Assembly: GCF_036688685.1 (NCBI RefSeq)
Contig: NZ_JAQQPS010000042.1
Location: forward strand, 1 to 20,522
DNA from: JALYUM01 sp036688685
GTDB taxonomy: Bacteria; Pseudomonadota; Gammaproteobacteria; Burkholderiales; Burkholderiaceae_D
Direction: 5' to 3'
DNA: 20,522 nt
Numbering within the stretch: position 1 is the first letter of the stretch; every line of letters starts with the position of its first letter. Under the pieces are notes generated by a model. The model was not told where the DNA came from. It saw only the letters and a program-made list of their open reading frames with translations, and did not search any database. The translations under genes and the position numbers were made by a program. Below are positions 7,452-14,470 of the stretch, in pieces.

Positions 7452-7838
7452 TCAACGAGTGACTTTAGAATGTCGAAGTGATCGACCAAGGCCACTAGCC
7501 GCCAGGGGATGCCATTGGCCCATCGCGACGAGTCGTTTCACTTCCGCCCTGTAGGCACGGGCTTCCGGCGCATTGTGAGGACGACCTTGATGCCGCATTG
7601 AGTTACACCAAAGGCAAGCGGCAACGATGTTGCTGGCTGCATCCGTGCCGTTGTTTTGTCGAGCGACTACATGCTCCGCCGTGCACTGAAGATATTTGGT
7701 GAGTAGTTTAGGCAAGCGGTAGTCGCGTGAAAAAACTTCACTGTCATCGTGCCACATCGGGAAACAACAGTAGTAGCAGAGGTGGTTTTGCTGAATGGCG
7801 GCGGATTGCCGGAGCTTGCGTAGTTTTGTCGAGTTCAT
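7452..7838 (-). CDS. HNH endonuclease domain protein
   Basis: A 128-residue protein with an HNH nuclease signature: a zinc knuckle C21-x2-C24 (CYYC), the catalytic AEH (E55, H56), N70 of the SNI segment, then C75-x2-C78-N (CLWCN), and MRH at 81-83. HNH enzymes cut DNA using one metal ion, with two CxxC pairs holding a structural zinc. I start at ATG 7838. A GTG at 7889 would add 17 residues but has no better ribosome binding site. The basic C-terminus (RSLRHSKVTR) may bind DNA. It lies alone between the two oriT sites, with no methyltransferase or phage packaging gene nearby. It could be a stand-alone restriction-like nuclease or mobile-element cargo; the substrate cannot be told. Confidence 0.8.
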   Translation of the reverse strand: MNSTKLRKLRQSAAIQQNHLCYYCCFPMWHDDSEVFSRDYRLPKLLTKYLQCTAEHVVARQNNGTDAASNIVAACLWCNSMRHQGRPHNAPEARAYRAEVKRLVAMGQWHPLAASGLGRSLRHSKVTR

Positions 7839-8077
7839 AGGATCACTTGTTTTATCAAGCAAATCCCTGAGGCACGCTAAGCCACACACAGGCGCCGTCG
7901 GTTATCCGCACTGGCGATGCACCGACTGAAGTCTGGCGCGGTCAGGATGCTGCGAGTCCTGAGCAACTTAACCGTACCCGACTAGAAAAGAATTGGCAAC
8001 TGAAATTTCAACGGGCACTGGTCGCGACGATGGGCCGCTGCCGATCGAAAATGCCCGGATCCAACGCATCCCGGCTT

Positions 8078-8353
8078 TTAGGTCTTGATGGCGACCGGCT
8101 TTCGCGCGAAATACATTTCCCACTCAGGTGTATCGATCGAAAGCGTCTCCAATACGCGCTCATCTTCTGCGAGCAGCATCTTCTCGACAAGCTCCCGCTG
8201 CGTTACGCCGTAACGGCATGCGAGCCGGGCCATGGCCAATGCCGCTCCCGTGCTGAGCCACATGCTGACTCGCCGCTGTCCATTCCCATCAACGCCCGCT
8301 GTATCGCGCCGCGCGCGATAGGCTGCTTGTCTCTCTGCAACTGTCTTGGCCAT
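8078..8353 (-). CDS. Small ribbon-helix-helix-like DNA-binding protein
   Basis: A 91-residue protein from ATG 8353, preceded by GGGGGAA at 5-8 nt, a strong ribosome binding site. An N-terminal basic helix (VAERQAAYRARRD) is followed by RRVSMWLSTGAALAMARLACRYGVTQRELVEKMLL, which has the strand-helix-helix layout of MetJ/Arc-type regulators. The tail is acidic-aromatic (DTPEWEMYFARK). Similar small proteins are common on plasmids and islands, usually unnamed. Its position, transcribed away from oriT 2 on the non-nick side, is that of RP4 traJ, whose product is also a ribbon-helix-helix oriT binder. The sequence is not recognisably TraJ, so shared function is inference. Copies of one palindrome lie in its promoter and inside its own reading frame. 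Confidence 0.7.
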   Translation of the reverse strand: MAKTVAERQAAYRARRDTAGVDGNGQRRVSMWLSTGAALAMARLACRYGVTQRELVEKMLLAEDERVLETLSIDTPEWEMYFARKPVAIKT

Positions 8354-8383
8354 CGATTCCCCCAATGTGCTGGAAATAAGTAT

Positions 8384-8398
8384 CGTTACAGCGTAACG
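8384..8398. promoter_or_regulatory. Palindrome CGTTACAGCGTAACG upstream of the RHH-like gene
   Basis: A 15-base palindrome with perfect 6-base arms, about 30 nt before the start codon. The same arms recur at 8201-8215 (CGTTACGCCGTAACG) inside the gene. It is a candidate autoregulatory operator. Confidence 0.5.
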
Positions 8399-8470
8399 GG
8401 ACTTGGGCGGGGACTGTTTGACGTAGATCGTGCGCAGTGGCCGTAGAGCCGGGAGCGGAGGGGCCTCGCG

Positions 8471-8575
8471 GAGCAGGATTCGGTTGAGCACCGCAGGTGC
8501 GAATAAGCAAAAGTGAAGAGAGCTATCTGGCGGCGCCAGTTAGCTAACTTCACCTATCTTGCCCCGCTCCTCCGA
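8471..8575 (+). other. oriT: oriT 2, RP4/IncP-type origin of transfer
   Basis: This copy matches RP4 even more closely: gagcaggatt…gttgagcaccgc.aggtgcgaataag…agtgaag, a hairpin, then cttcacctatcttgcccc. The outer inverted repeat (gtgaagagagcta / tagctaacttcac) matches at 11 of 13 positions, and the centre holds a perfect small hairpin (ctggcg g cgccag). By analogy with RP4 the nick would be after G8561. It has the same orientation as oriT 1, and its hairpin centre differs, so the two are related but are not a recent duplication. Confidence 0.87.
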
Positions 8576-8877
8576 CTGGTTTTTAGCACGGTTCAATCAA
8601 GGTTGGATCAGGTTTGGATGCAGGTTTCATTAAGTCAGATTGTGACGCCATGAAGCAAAGATCTAACAATGTTATCTACACCTTCGCGTCACGTATCATT
8701 CGGGACTTCAAGCGCGCTCCCAGCGCTCGTCTCGTGTACTGGGCTAGCAACCCCTTGGCCGACCACCGAAAGCACCGTGGCGGCCCCAATTTCGCGCCCG
8801 CATAGGCTTGTTAGCGCCTGGACGATCATCTGAAAGATACAGCGAGGGGATAGTTGCGGTGCGCGCCATGGAGCCTT
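8576..8877. other. Gap between oriT 2 and integrase, no gene seen
   Basis: About 300 bases. GGTT recurs at 8590, 8601, 8611 and 8623, that is every 10-12 bases, just past the nick region where TraK wraps DNA in RP4. A 63-codon plus-strand frame (8614-8805) has no recognised motif and I do not call it. There is no traK on this side of oriT 2. Confidence 0.45.
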
Positions 8878-10101
8878 TCAGCGTCCCCTCGCTTTGCTGA
8901 TGGCATCCACCTGTTTCGCGCAGTACTCGGCCCACGCCTGCATCAGCGGAACCCGCTTGTCGAACAGATCGCCGCGCCGGTACGCCGCTTCGACTTTGCT
9001 GGGCAGACTGTGGGCCAGCGCGTGCTCGCACACCTCGCGCGCAAATGCGTTGCCGACCGCCTCGGCGCACCAGTCGCGAAAGGTCGAACGAAAGCCGTGC
9101 ACCGTGATGTCGCCGCGACCCATGCGCCGCAGGACCGCGGTCAGGCTCATGTCGGACAGGATGCTGTCCTTGTCGCGGCCCGGGAAGACGAAAGCACCGT
9201 CGTGCGGCATCTGCTCCAACACCGCCATCGCCTGCATCGACAAGGGAACGCGATGTTCCTTCCCCGCCTTCATGCGCGCGGCCGGCACGATCCAGACCTT
9301 CTCGGCCAGATCGATCTCAGTCCACGCTGCACCGCGGACTTCGCCGGAGCGGCAGGCGGTGAGAATGGCAAATTCCACCGCGCGCGCGGCCACGCCTTCA
9401 CGCGCGCGCAGGTCTTGCATGAAGGCCGCGACCTCGCGCCACGGCAAGGCGGGGAAATTCACGACCGGCGCGATCTTGTTCGGATCGGCCAGCAGATTTT
9501 CAAGGTGGCCCCGCCAGCGCGCCGGATTGTCACCGCTGCGGTACTTGCTAACGGTGGCCCAATCGAGAATGCACTCGATGCGGCCACGCAGGCGCACCGC
9601 CGTCTCGGTCTTGACGTTCCAGATTGGCCGCAGCACTTTCACCACCAGGTCGGTGTCGACATCGGACACCGGCAGCGCGCCGAAGACCGGGGACGCGTAA
9701 TTGGCAAGCGTCGATTCCCACTGCGCGATGTGCTTCGAGTTCTTCCAGCCGGCGCGGTGCGCGCTGATGTAGGCGGCCGCACACTGGTCGAAGGTTTTGA
9801 GGCGCGATTTGCGCAGCGCGTCGGACGTACGGGCGGCGTTGCGCGCGATGATCGGATCCTTGCCTTCGCTTAGCAGCAGGCGGCACTGGCGTGCGCGCTC
9901 GCGCGCGATGCCCAGGCTAACGGCGTTCAGGCCACCCAAGCCCATTTCGCGGCGCTTGCCGGCGAGCGTGAAGCGAAACACCCAGCTCTTCGATCCGCCG
10001 TTGGAAATTTGCAGCCATAAACCGTCGCCATCGCCGTAATATCCAGGCGAACTCAGGTTCTCGACGAGTTTGGCGGAGAGCTTTCTGACGTGGCGTCCCA
10101 T
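8878..10101 (-). CDS. P4-type tyrosine integrase of the island
   Basis: A 407-residue site-specific recombinase. The N-terminal arm-binding domain (DUF4102-like: KLSAKLVENLSSPGYYGDGDGLWLQI…GGSKSWVFRFTLAGKRREMGLG) is followed by a SAM-like core-binding domain (about 103-190) and the catalytic domain with R251 (TACRSGEVRG), a lysine around 278, H335-x2-R338 (HGFRSTFR), H364 and the nucleophile Y374 (VEAAYRRGDLF). All catalytic residues are present and the length is normal, so it should be active. ATG 10101 is preceded by AGGATC. It lies next to tRNA-Ser(UGA), the kind of target such integrases use, and its GC content resembles the chromosome. No excisionase gene is recognised near it. Confidence 0.95.
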   Translation of the reverse strand: MGRHVRKLSAKLVENLSSPGYYGDGDGLWLQISNGGSKSWVFRFTLAGKRREMGLGGLNAVSLGIARERARQCRLLLSEGKDPIIARNAARTSDALRKSRLKTFDQCAAAYISAHRAGWKNSKHIAQWESTLANYASPVFGALPVSDVDTDLVVKVLRPIWNVKTETAVRLRGRIECILDWATVSKYRSGDNPARWRGHLENLLADPNKIAPVVNFPALPWREVAAFMQDLRAREGVAARAVEFAILTACRSGEVRGAAWTEIDLAEKVWIVPAARMKAGKEHRVPLSMQAMAVLEQMPHDGAFVFPGRDKDSILSDMSLTAVLRRMGRGDITVHGFRSTFRDWCAEAVGNAFAREVCEHALAHSLPSKVEAAYRRGDLFDKRVPLMQAWAEYCAKQVDAISKARGR

Positions 10102-10204
10102 ATGATCCTACCCATGTTTCTACCCATGCTATTGGCGTGGACAGTGCTGGACATTGTGGGACGTCCGCGGACGCTAAATTTTGATTTTTCCCTATGAAGA
10201 TGCG

Positions 10205-10232
10205 AAAAAAAAGCTCCCGGTGAGGGGAGCTT
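10205..10232 (-). terminator. Rho-independent terminator after tRNA-Ser
   Basis: On the minus strand a perfect 8-bp stem (AAGCTCCC / GGGAGCTT, 10211-10218 and 10225-10232) with a 6-base loop runs into eight T residues. It lies 12 nt beyond the tRNA 3' end. Confidence 0.9.
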
Positions 10233-10244
10233 ATTGATGTGTTC

Positions 10245-10334
10245 TGGCGGAAGCGGTGAGATTCGAACTCACGAACGGCTCACACCGTCGGCAGTTTTCA
10301 AGACTGCTGCCTTCAACCACTCGGCCACGCTTCC
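10245..10334 (-). tRNA. tRNA-Ser(UGA)
   Basis: 90 nt including an encoded CCA. The acceptor stem GGAAGCG pairs with CGCTTCC, the anticodon loop CTTGAAA carries UGA, a long variable arm is typical of class II serine tRNA, and the T-loop TTCGAATC is intact. The 3' end faces the integrase gene, making it the likely integration target of the island. Confidence 0.95.
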
Positions 10335-10345
10335 TGAAGTTGCAC

Positions 10346-10351
10346 ATTATA
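10346..10351 (-). promoter_or_regulatory. -10 box of the tRNA-Ser promoter
   Basis: A perfect TATAAT on the minus strand 11 nt before the tRNA 5' end. The matching -35 region would fall inside the last codons of the upstream EAL gene. The -35 sequence itself is weak. Confidence 0.6.
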
Positions 10352-10362
10352 CCTAAACCAAG

Positions 10363-12429
10363 CTATTCCACCAGCAACCAATTCTCGCGCAAGCCCTTCT
10401 CGAAGTCGCACGCCGACAACGGCCGCGAATACAAATACCCCTGCACCTCGTCACACCCCGACGCGCGCAGGAACGCCAGCTGCTCGACCGTCTCCACCCC
10501 TTCGGCGATGACTCGATGCCCGAGTTGCCGCCCAATCGAAATGATCGCGCTGGCAATCGCGCAGTCGGACGCATCACCCGGAATACCCATCGTGAACGAC
10601 TTATCGATTTTCAAGGTGTCGATCGGGAAGCGCTTCAGGTACGACAGACTGGAATAACCCGTGCCGAAATCGTCCAGCGACAAGGCCACACCGAGGTCGT
10701 TGATCCGGTCCATGATCCCGATCACCCGCTCGATGTCATGCATCAGCGTGCTCTCCGTGATTTCCAGCTCCAGCCACGCAGGGTCCAGCGAATAGCGCGC
10801 CAGCGTGCTGGCCACGCGGTTCGGCAAACCTGCCGTGAACTCGCGCGCCGACACGTTCACGGCCAGGCGGAACGGCGCCATCCCGGCATGCTGCCACACG
10901 GCCGCCTGGGCACACGCAGCTTCCAGCACCCACTCGCCCACCTGCACGATCAGGCCCGTCGTTTCGGCCAGCGGGATGAATTCGACAGGCGCAATCATGC
11001 CGCGCACCGGGTGAATCCAGCGCACCAGCGCCTCGGCGCCAACCAGCTGGTTGGTCGCGATGGCGAATTTTGGCTGGAAGTACAACGTCAGCTCGCCATG
11101 GCCCAGCGCGTGGCGCAGGCCCGACTCGATGCGCATGCGTTCCTGCATGCCCTGGTTCATGTCCAGGCTGTAGAAGGCAACGCTGTCGTCCGGGTTGGCA
11201 TGGTCCTGCTTGGCGCGCTCGCTGGCGATGTCGGCGTGGCGCAGCAGCGTTTCGGCATCGGTGCCATCGGCGGGGTAGACGCTGATGCCGACCGAGGCGC
11301 CCACGCGCAGATCGTATCCCTGCACCTTGAAGGGCGGCAGCAAGGCCGCCTGCAGTTTCTGGGCCACGGTGGTCGCTTCGAAGTGCTGGCGGATCTCAAA
11401 CAGGCCGACCGCGAATTCGTCGCCGGACAGACGCGCCACCAGATCTTCGTCGCGCAGCGTGGTGCGGAAGCGCTGGGACACCTGGCGCAGCAGTTCGTCG
11501 CCCACGCTGCGGCCCAGCGTGTCGTTGATCAGTTTAAAACGGTTCAGGTCGACGAACAGCACGCAACCGGCAGCCTCGTTGCGCTGCGCGACCATCAGGG
11601 CCTGGTCGACCAGACGCGCGAACAGGGTGCGGTTCGGCATGCCGGTCAGCGCGTCGTAATAGGCCAGGTGGTGCAGGCGGTCTTCGGCTTGCTTGCGCTC
11701 GGTGATGTCGGTCAGATAGGCGATCAGGCCGACCGGGCGGCCTTCCAGGTCGCACAGCGTCGACAACGACAGGCTGGCCCAGAAAATGGCGCCGGACTTT
11801 TTGCGGCGCCGCACTTCCATCAGGCGGCCGCCCTCTTCCGCGAACAGATCGCGCTCGCTCAAATCGTCGTCGGCGTACAGGAACAGGATGCTGCGACCGA
11901 TGGCCTCGAGCGCCGTGTAGCCGAACAGGTCCTCGGCGCCGCGGTTCCAGCTGGTGATGTAACCCAGCTTGTCCATCGTGAGCACCGACTCGTGGATCTG
12001 GTCGAGGATTTGCGACTGGTGCGCCAGCTTCGCTTCCACCTGCACGTAAGCATGGGTGGAGCGCTGGGCCAGCGATTGCATCTGCATCAGGCTGGCGATC
12101 AGCGTCGCCAGACTGGCCAGCGCGCGCTGGCCCGCCTCGTCAACCGTGGCCGCGCTGGTGAATTCGAAATACCCATACTGGACGCCGTCGGTCTCCACCG
12201 CGTAGTGCCAGGCGCCCGGCTGCCCCGCGCGCGGGCGCGCACCCGCATCCGCGCGCCCGGCCACAAACCGCGCTTGCGGACTGGCGGTCAGCTGGGAGGC
12301 GATGCGGCCCAGTTCCGCGGCCAGCACGGCGCCGCGCAGGCGCAGCACGGCGTCGCAGGCGGCGCTGCTGGCAGTGGCCAGGTCGGGAACGCTGGCCAGC
12401 ACGCGCGGCGGCGTCAGGACTTCAAACAT
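10363..12429 (-). CDS. GAF-like/PAS/GGDEF/EAL cyclic-di-GMP signalling protein
   Basis: 688 residues, no membrane segment, so cytosolic. An N-terminal GAF-like region (about 1-120) is followed by a PAS domain (137-245, WNRGAEDLFGYTALEAIGRS) ending LTDITERKQAED, a GGDEF domain with the signature SGDEF at 335-339, and an EAL domain with EALVRW at 466-471. The EAL domain keeps the catalytic set: NVSAREF, ELEITES, DDFGTGYSS, LKIDKSF and AEGVE. It therefore should hydrolyse c-di-GMP. The diguanylate cyclase half has S for the first G of GGDEF, which is often tolerated, so activity is open. Its ATG overlaps the end of the HDOD gene by 8 nt, implying translational coupling. It ends 28 nt before tRNA-Ser with no terminator between. 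Confidence 0.93.
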   Translation of the reverse strand: MFEVLTPPRVLASVPDLATASSAACDAVLRLRGAVLAAELGRIASQLTASPQARFVAGRADAGARPRAGQPGAWHYAVETDGVQYGYFEFTSAATVDEAGQRALASLATLIASLMQMQSLAQRSTHAYVQVEAKLAHQSQILDQIHESVLTMDKLGYITSWNRGAEDLFGYTALEAIGRSILFLYADDDLSERDLFAEEGGRLMEVRRRKKSGAIFWASLSLSTLCDLEGRPVGLIAYLTDITERKQAEDRLHHLAYYDALTGMPNRTLFARLVDQALMVAQRNEAAGCVLFVDLNRFKLINDTLGRSVGDELLRQVSQRFRTTLRDEDLVARLSGDEFAVGLFEIRQHFEATTVAQKLQAALLPPFKVQGYDLRVGASVGISVYPADGTDAETLLRHADIASERAKQDHANPDDSVAFYSLDMNQGMQERMRIESGLRHALGHGELTLYFQPKFAIATNQLVGAEALVRWIHPVRGMIAPVEFIPLAETTGLIVQVGEWVLEAACAQAAVWQHAGMAPFRLAVNVSAREFTAGLPNRVASTLARYSLDPAWLELEITESTLMHDIERVIGIMDRINDLGVALSLDDFGTGYSSLSYLKRFPIDTLKIDKSFTMGIPGDASDCAIASAIISIGRQLGHRVIAEGVETVEQLAFLRASGCDEVQGYLYSRPLSACDFEKGLRENWLLVE

Positions 12430-13582
12430 TGCGGCTCACCTGGATCGCCCAGTGGTACGCATGCAGCTGGCTGCGCCACCATTCGTCGGGACCGATGGCC
12501 GTGGTCTCCAGCGAGGTCGGGCTGATTTCGACGAAGTGCAGCAAGCGCCCCAGGCGGCCGGCGCGGTGCAGCAAGGCTTCACAGACATCCTCCGGCAGCG
12601 GCAGGCTGCGCACCACGTCGGCCATTGGCAACGCGAACAGGCGATCGAGCAGCGAAAACACACCGGTCATGAACGCGATGTCTTGCGCATCGCGGTCACC
12701 ACCCGCGTTCTTGCACAGCATTTCGAGCTGGGCGCCGCGCTGGGCCGCCATCGGCAGCAGCAAATTCGGCGCCGCATCCGGATCGGGCCGCGCATACAGC
12801 AGCAGTTGCAGCCAGCGCTGCATCTGGCGCCGGCCCAGCATCCCGATGGCCTGGTTGAAGCTGGTGATGGGTGTCGAGAGTGCGAACGCGGCCGAGTTGA
12901 CCAGTTTCAACAGGTGGAAACACAGCGCCGGATCCTGCTTGAGCAAGGCTTCCAGCTCCCAGGTGTCGGCGTCGCGCCCCAGCAGGCCCAGCAGCGCCAG
13001 CAGGCGCCGGCGCGAGCTGCCGTCATCGACCTCCTCGCTCGGCTGCGGAAACATCGGATAGTCACCGCTGAACCAGGTGAAGCCGGCCGCAGCGCACTGT
13101 GCCTGGCGCAGGCCGGTTCCGACGAAACGCGCCAGGTGCGGCGCGAACAGGGCTGGCAAACTGCCCGGGGCGGGAGCGGCAGCACTGCAATCGGTACTCA
13201 CCGAGCGGATCCGCGCTGGCGCCGCCACGCCGGCCGGCAGCGCGCCGTCGAGCATGATGCGGTAACCCAAAGCGTGCAGCATGGTCAGGCGCGCCAGCTC
13301 GCCTTCGCCGGCCAGCGCCGCTGCCGCGATCGACAGCACCACCCGCTCGGTGGGCAGCTTTTCCAGCAAGGCCGGCGACAGCACCGCGCAAGAATCGAGC
13401 AACAGCACGCAGTCGAGCGGAGCGATGGCGGTGAGAACCTCGGCGTCAGCGAAGACGGTACGCAATGCCGTCTCCGCCGGACCGGGCGAGTGCACGCGCA
13501 TGGTGAGGGCCACCCAGTCATTGCGCGCATCAGCGACAAAGTGGAGGTCTACCAATGGAAAGTGGGTGCTATCCGCAGACAT
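12422..13582 (-). CDS. HDOD domain signalling protein (EAL-HDOD-like)
   Basis: 386 residues. The C-terminal half (about 190-380) is an HDOD domain: LEALLKQDPALCFHLLKLVNSAAFALSTPITSFNQAIGMLGRRQMQRWLQLLLYA is typical. HDOD resembles HD phosphohydrolases but usually lacks the metal ligands and acts in signalling. The N-terminal half (1-180) is a divergent segment in the place where related YuxH-type proteins carry a degenerate EAL domain; I see no EAL catalytic motif. The short upstream region carries a plausible promoter. The 8-nt overlap with the GGDEF-EAL gene suggests that the two products work together, perhaps with the HDOD protein tuning cyclic-di-GMP turnover. Confidence 0.85.
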   Translation of the reverse strand: MSADSTHFPLVDLHFVADARNDWVALTMRVHSPGPAETALRTVFADAEVLTAIAPLDCVLLLDSCAVLSPALLEKLPTERVVLSIAAAALAGEGELARLTMLHALGYRIMLDGALPAGVAAPARIRSVSTDCSAAAPAPGSLPALFAPHLARFVGTGLRQAQCAAAGFTWFSGDYPMFPQPSEEVDDGSSRRRLLALLGLLGRDADTWELEALLKQDPALCFHLLKLVNSAAFALSTPITSFNQAIGMLGRRQMQRWLQLLLYARPDPDAAPNLLLPMAAQRGAQLEMLCKNAGGDRDAQDIAFMTGVFSLLDRLFALPMADVVRSLPLPEDVCEALLHRAGRLGRLLHFVEISPTSLETTAIGPDEWWRSQLHAYHWAIQVSRNV

Positions 13583-13612
13583 CGGATTTCTTATTGAAGA
13601 GGTAGAACCAAG

Positions 13613-13641
13613 ATACTAATTGAGCAAGTAACTACAAGCAA
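13613..13641 (-). promoter_or_regulatory. Candidate promoter of the HDOD/GGDEF-EAL operon
   Basis: Minus strand TTGCTT (13641-13636), 17-nt spacer, TAGTAT (13618-13613): four of six matches in each box. It lies about 30 nt before the ATG. Further upstream, TGTGTC…GACACA (13690-13707) is a 6-bp-arm inverted repeat of unknown role. Confidence 0.4.
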
Positions 13642-13804
13642 GTAAATTTGTTGCCATAAGGACACATTCGGCCGGAATTGTTGCACAAGTGTGTCATCGG
13701 CGACACAATCTATGTGAAATTACATCGGCTTATGCATTTCGGCTTATATCGACACCAAGGCACCAGGCACCGGGGCCACGCGGCGGGCAAGCGTGCGCCG
13801 GCGA

Positions 13805-14470
13805 TTATGCCTCGTTATCGAACTGCGCATGTTGCACCGCGAACCGGATCAACTCTGCCTGCCCTTCGATTCCCAGCTTGCGCTTGATGTTCAGCCGGTG
13901 CGTCTCCACCGTCCGTACCGACAGCTCCATGGTGCGCGCGATTTGCTTGTTGGAGTTCCCGGCCGCAATGCCACGCATGACTTCCTGCTCGCGCGTGGTC
14001 AGGCCGTGGTCGTCGACGGCGCCGCTGAACGGCTTGGCCAGCCGCTGCGCCAGCGCGGCGCTGTAATAGATGCCGCCGGCCATCACGGTGTCGATCGCCA
14101 TCACGATATCTTTGCCGGGCGCATCTTTCAGCACGTAGCCGCGCGCGCCGGCGGCCATGGCTTGGGTGACGTACTCCAGCTTGTCGTGCATCGACAGCAC
14201 CAGCACCGCCACGTCCGGACAACGCGCATGCAGCTGGCCAGTTGCTTCCAGGCCGCTGCCACCGGGCATGTTTATGTCCATCAGGACCAGGTCGATCCCG
14301 CCGGCTTGCACGCGCGCCAGCGCTTCGCTGCCATTGGTCGCTTCGGCCACCACGCGGAAATGCGGCGCCGTTTCCAGGCGGGCGCGCAGGCCATCGCGTA
14401 CCAGGGGGTGGTCGTCCACCAGCATGATGTGGACATGCGGCACAGGCACGACGTTCGGAATATCGCTCAT
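13805..14470 (-). CDS. NarL/LuxR-family response regulator
   Basis: 221 residues. The receiver domain (12-130) has the acidic pair D19-D20, phosphoacceptor D65 (LVLMDINMPGG) and the switch lysine K115 (GYVLKDAPG). The C-terminal LuxR-type helix-turn-helix (about 154-219) reads LTTREQEVMRGIAAGNSNKQIARTMELSVRTVETHRLNIKRKLGI. All key residues are intact. Its ATG overlaps the stop of the kinase gene by 4 nt (ATGA), so it is the cognate partner. It probably binds the kinase-cstA intergenic region, which contains several inverted repeats. Confidence 0.95.
   Translation of the reverse strand: MSDIPNVVPVPHVHIMLVDDHPLVRDGLRARLETAPHFRVVAEATNGSEALARVQAGGIDLVLMDINMPGGSGLEATGQLHARCPDVAVLVLSMHDKLEYVTQAMAAGARGYVLKDAPGKDIVMAIDTVMAGGIYYSAALAQRLAKPFSGAVDDHGLTTREQEVMRGIAAGNSNKQIARTMELSVRTVETHRLNIKRKLGIEGQAELIRFAVQHAQFDNEA

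Noticed and set aside
10516..12525. Plus-strand 669-codon frame opposite the GGDEF-EAL gene
   Set aside because: Antisense shadow in GC-rich DNA; the minus-strand frame has complete, recognisable domains.
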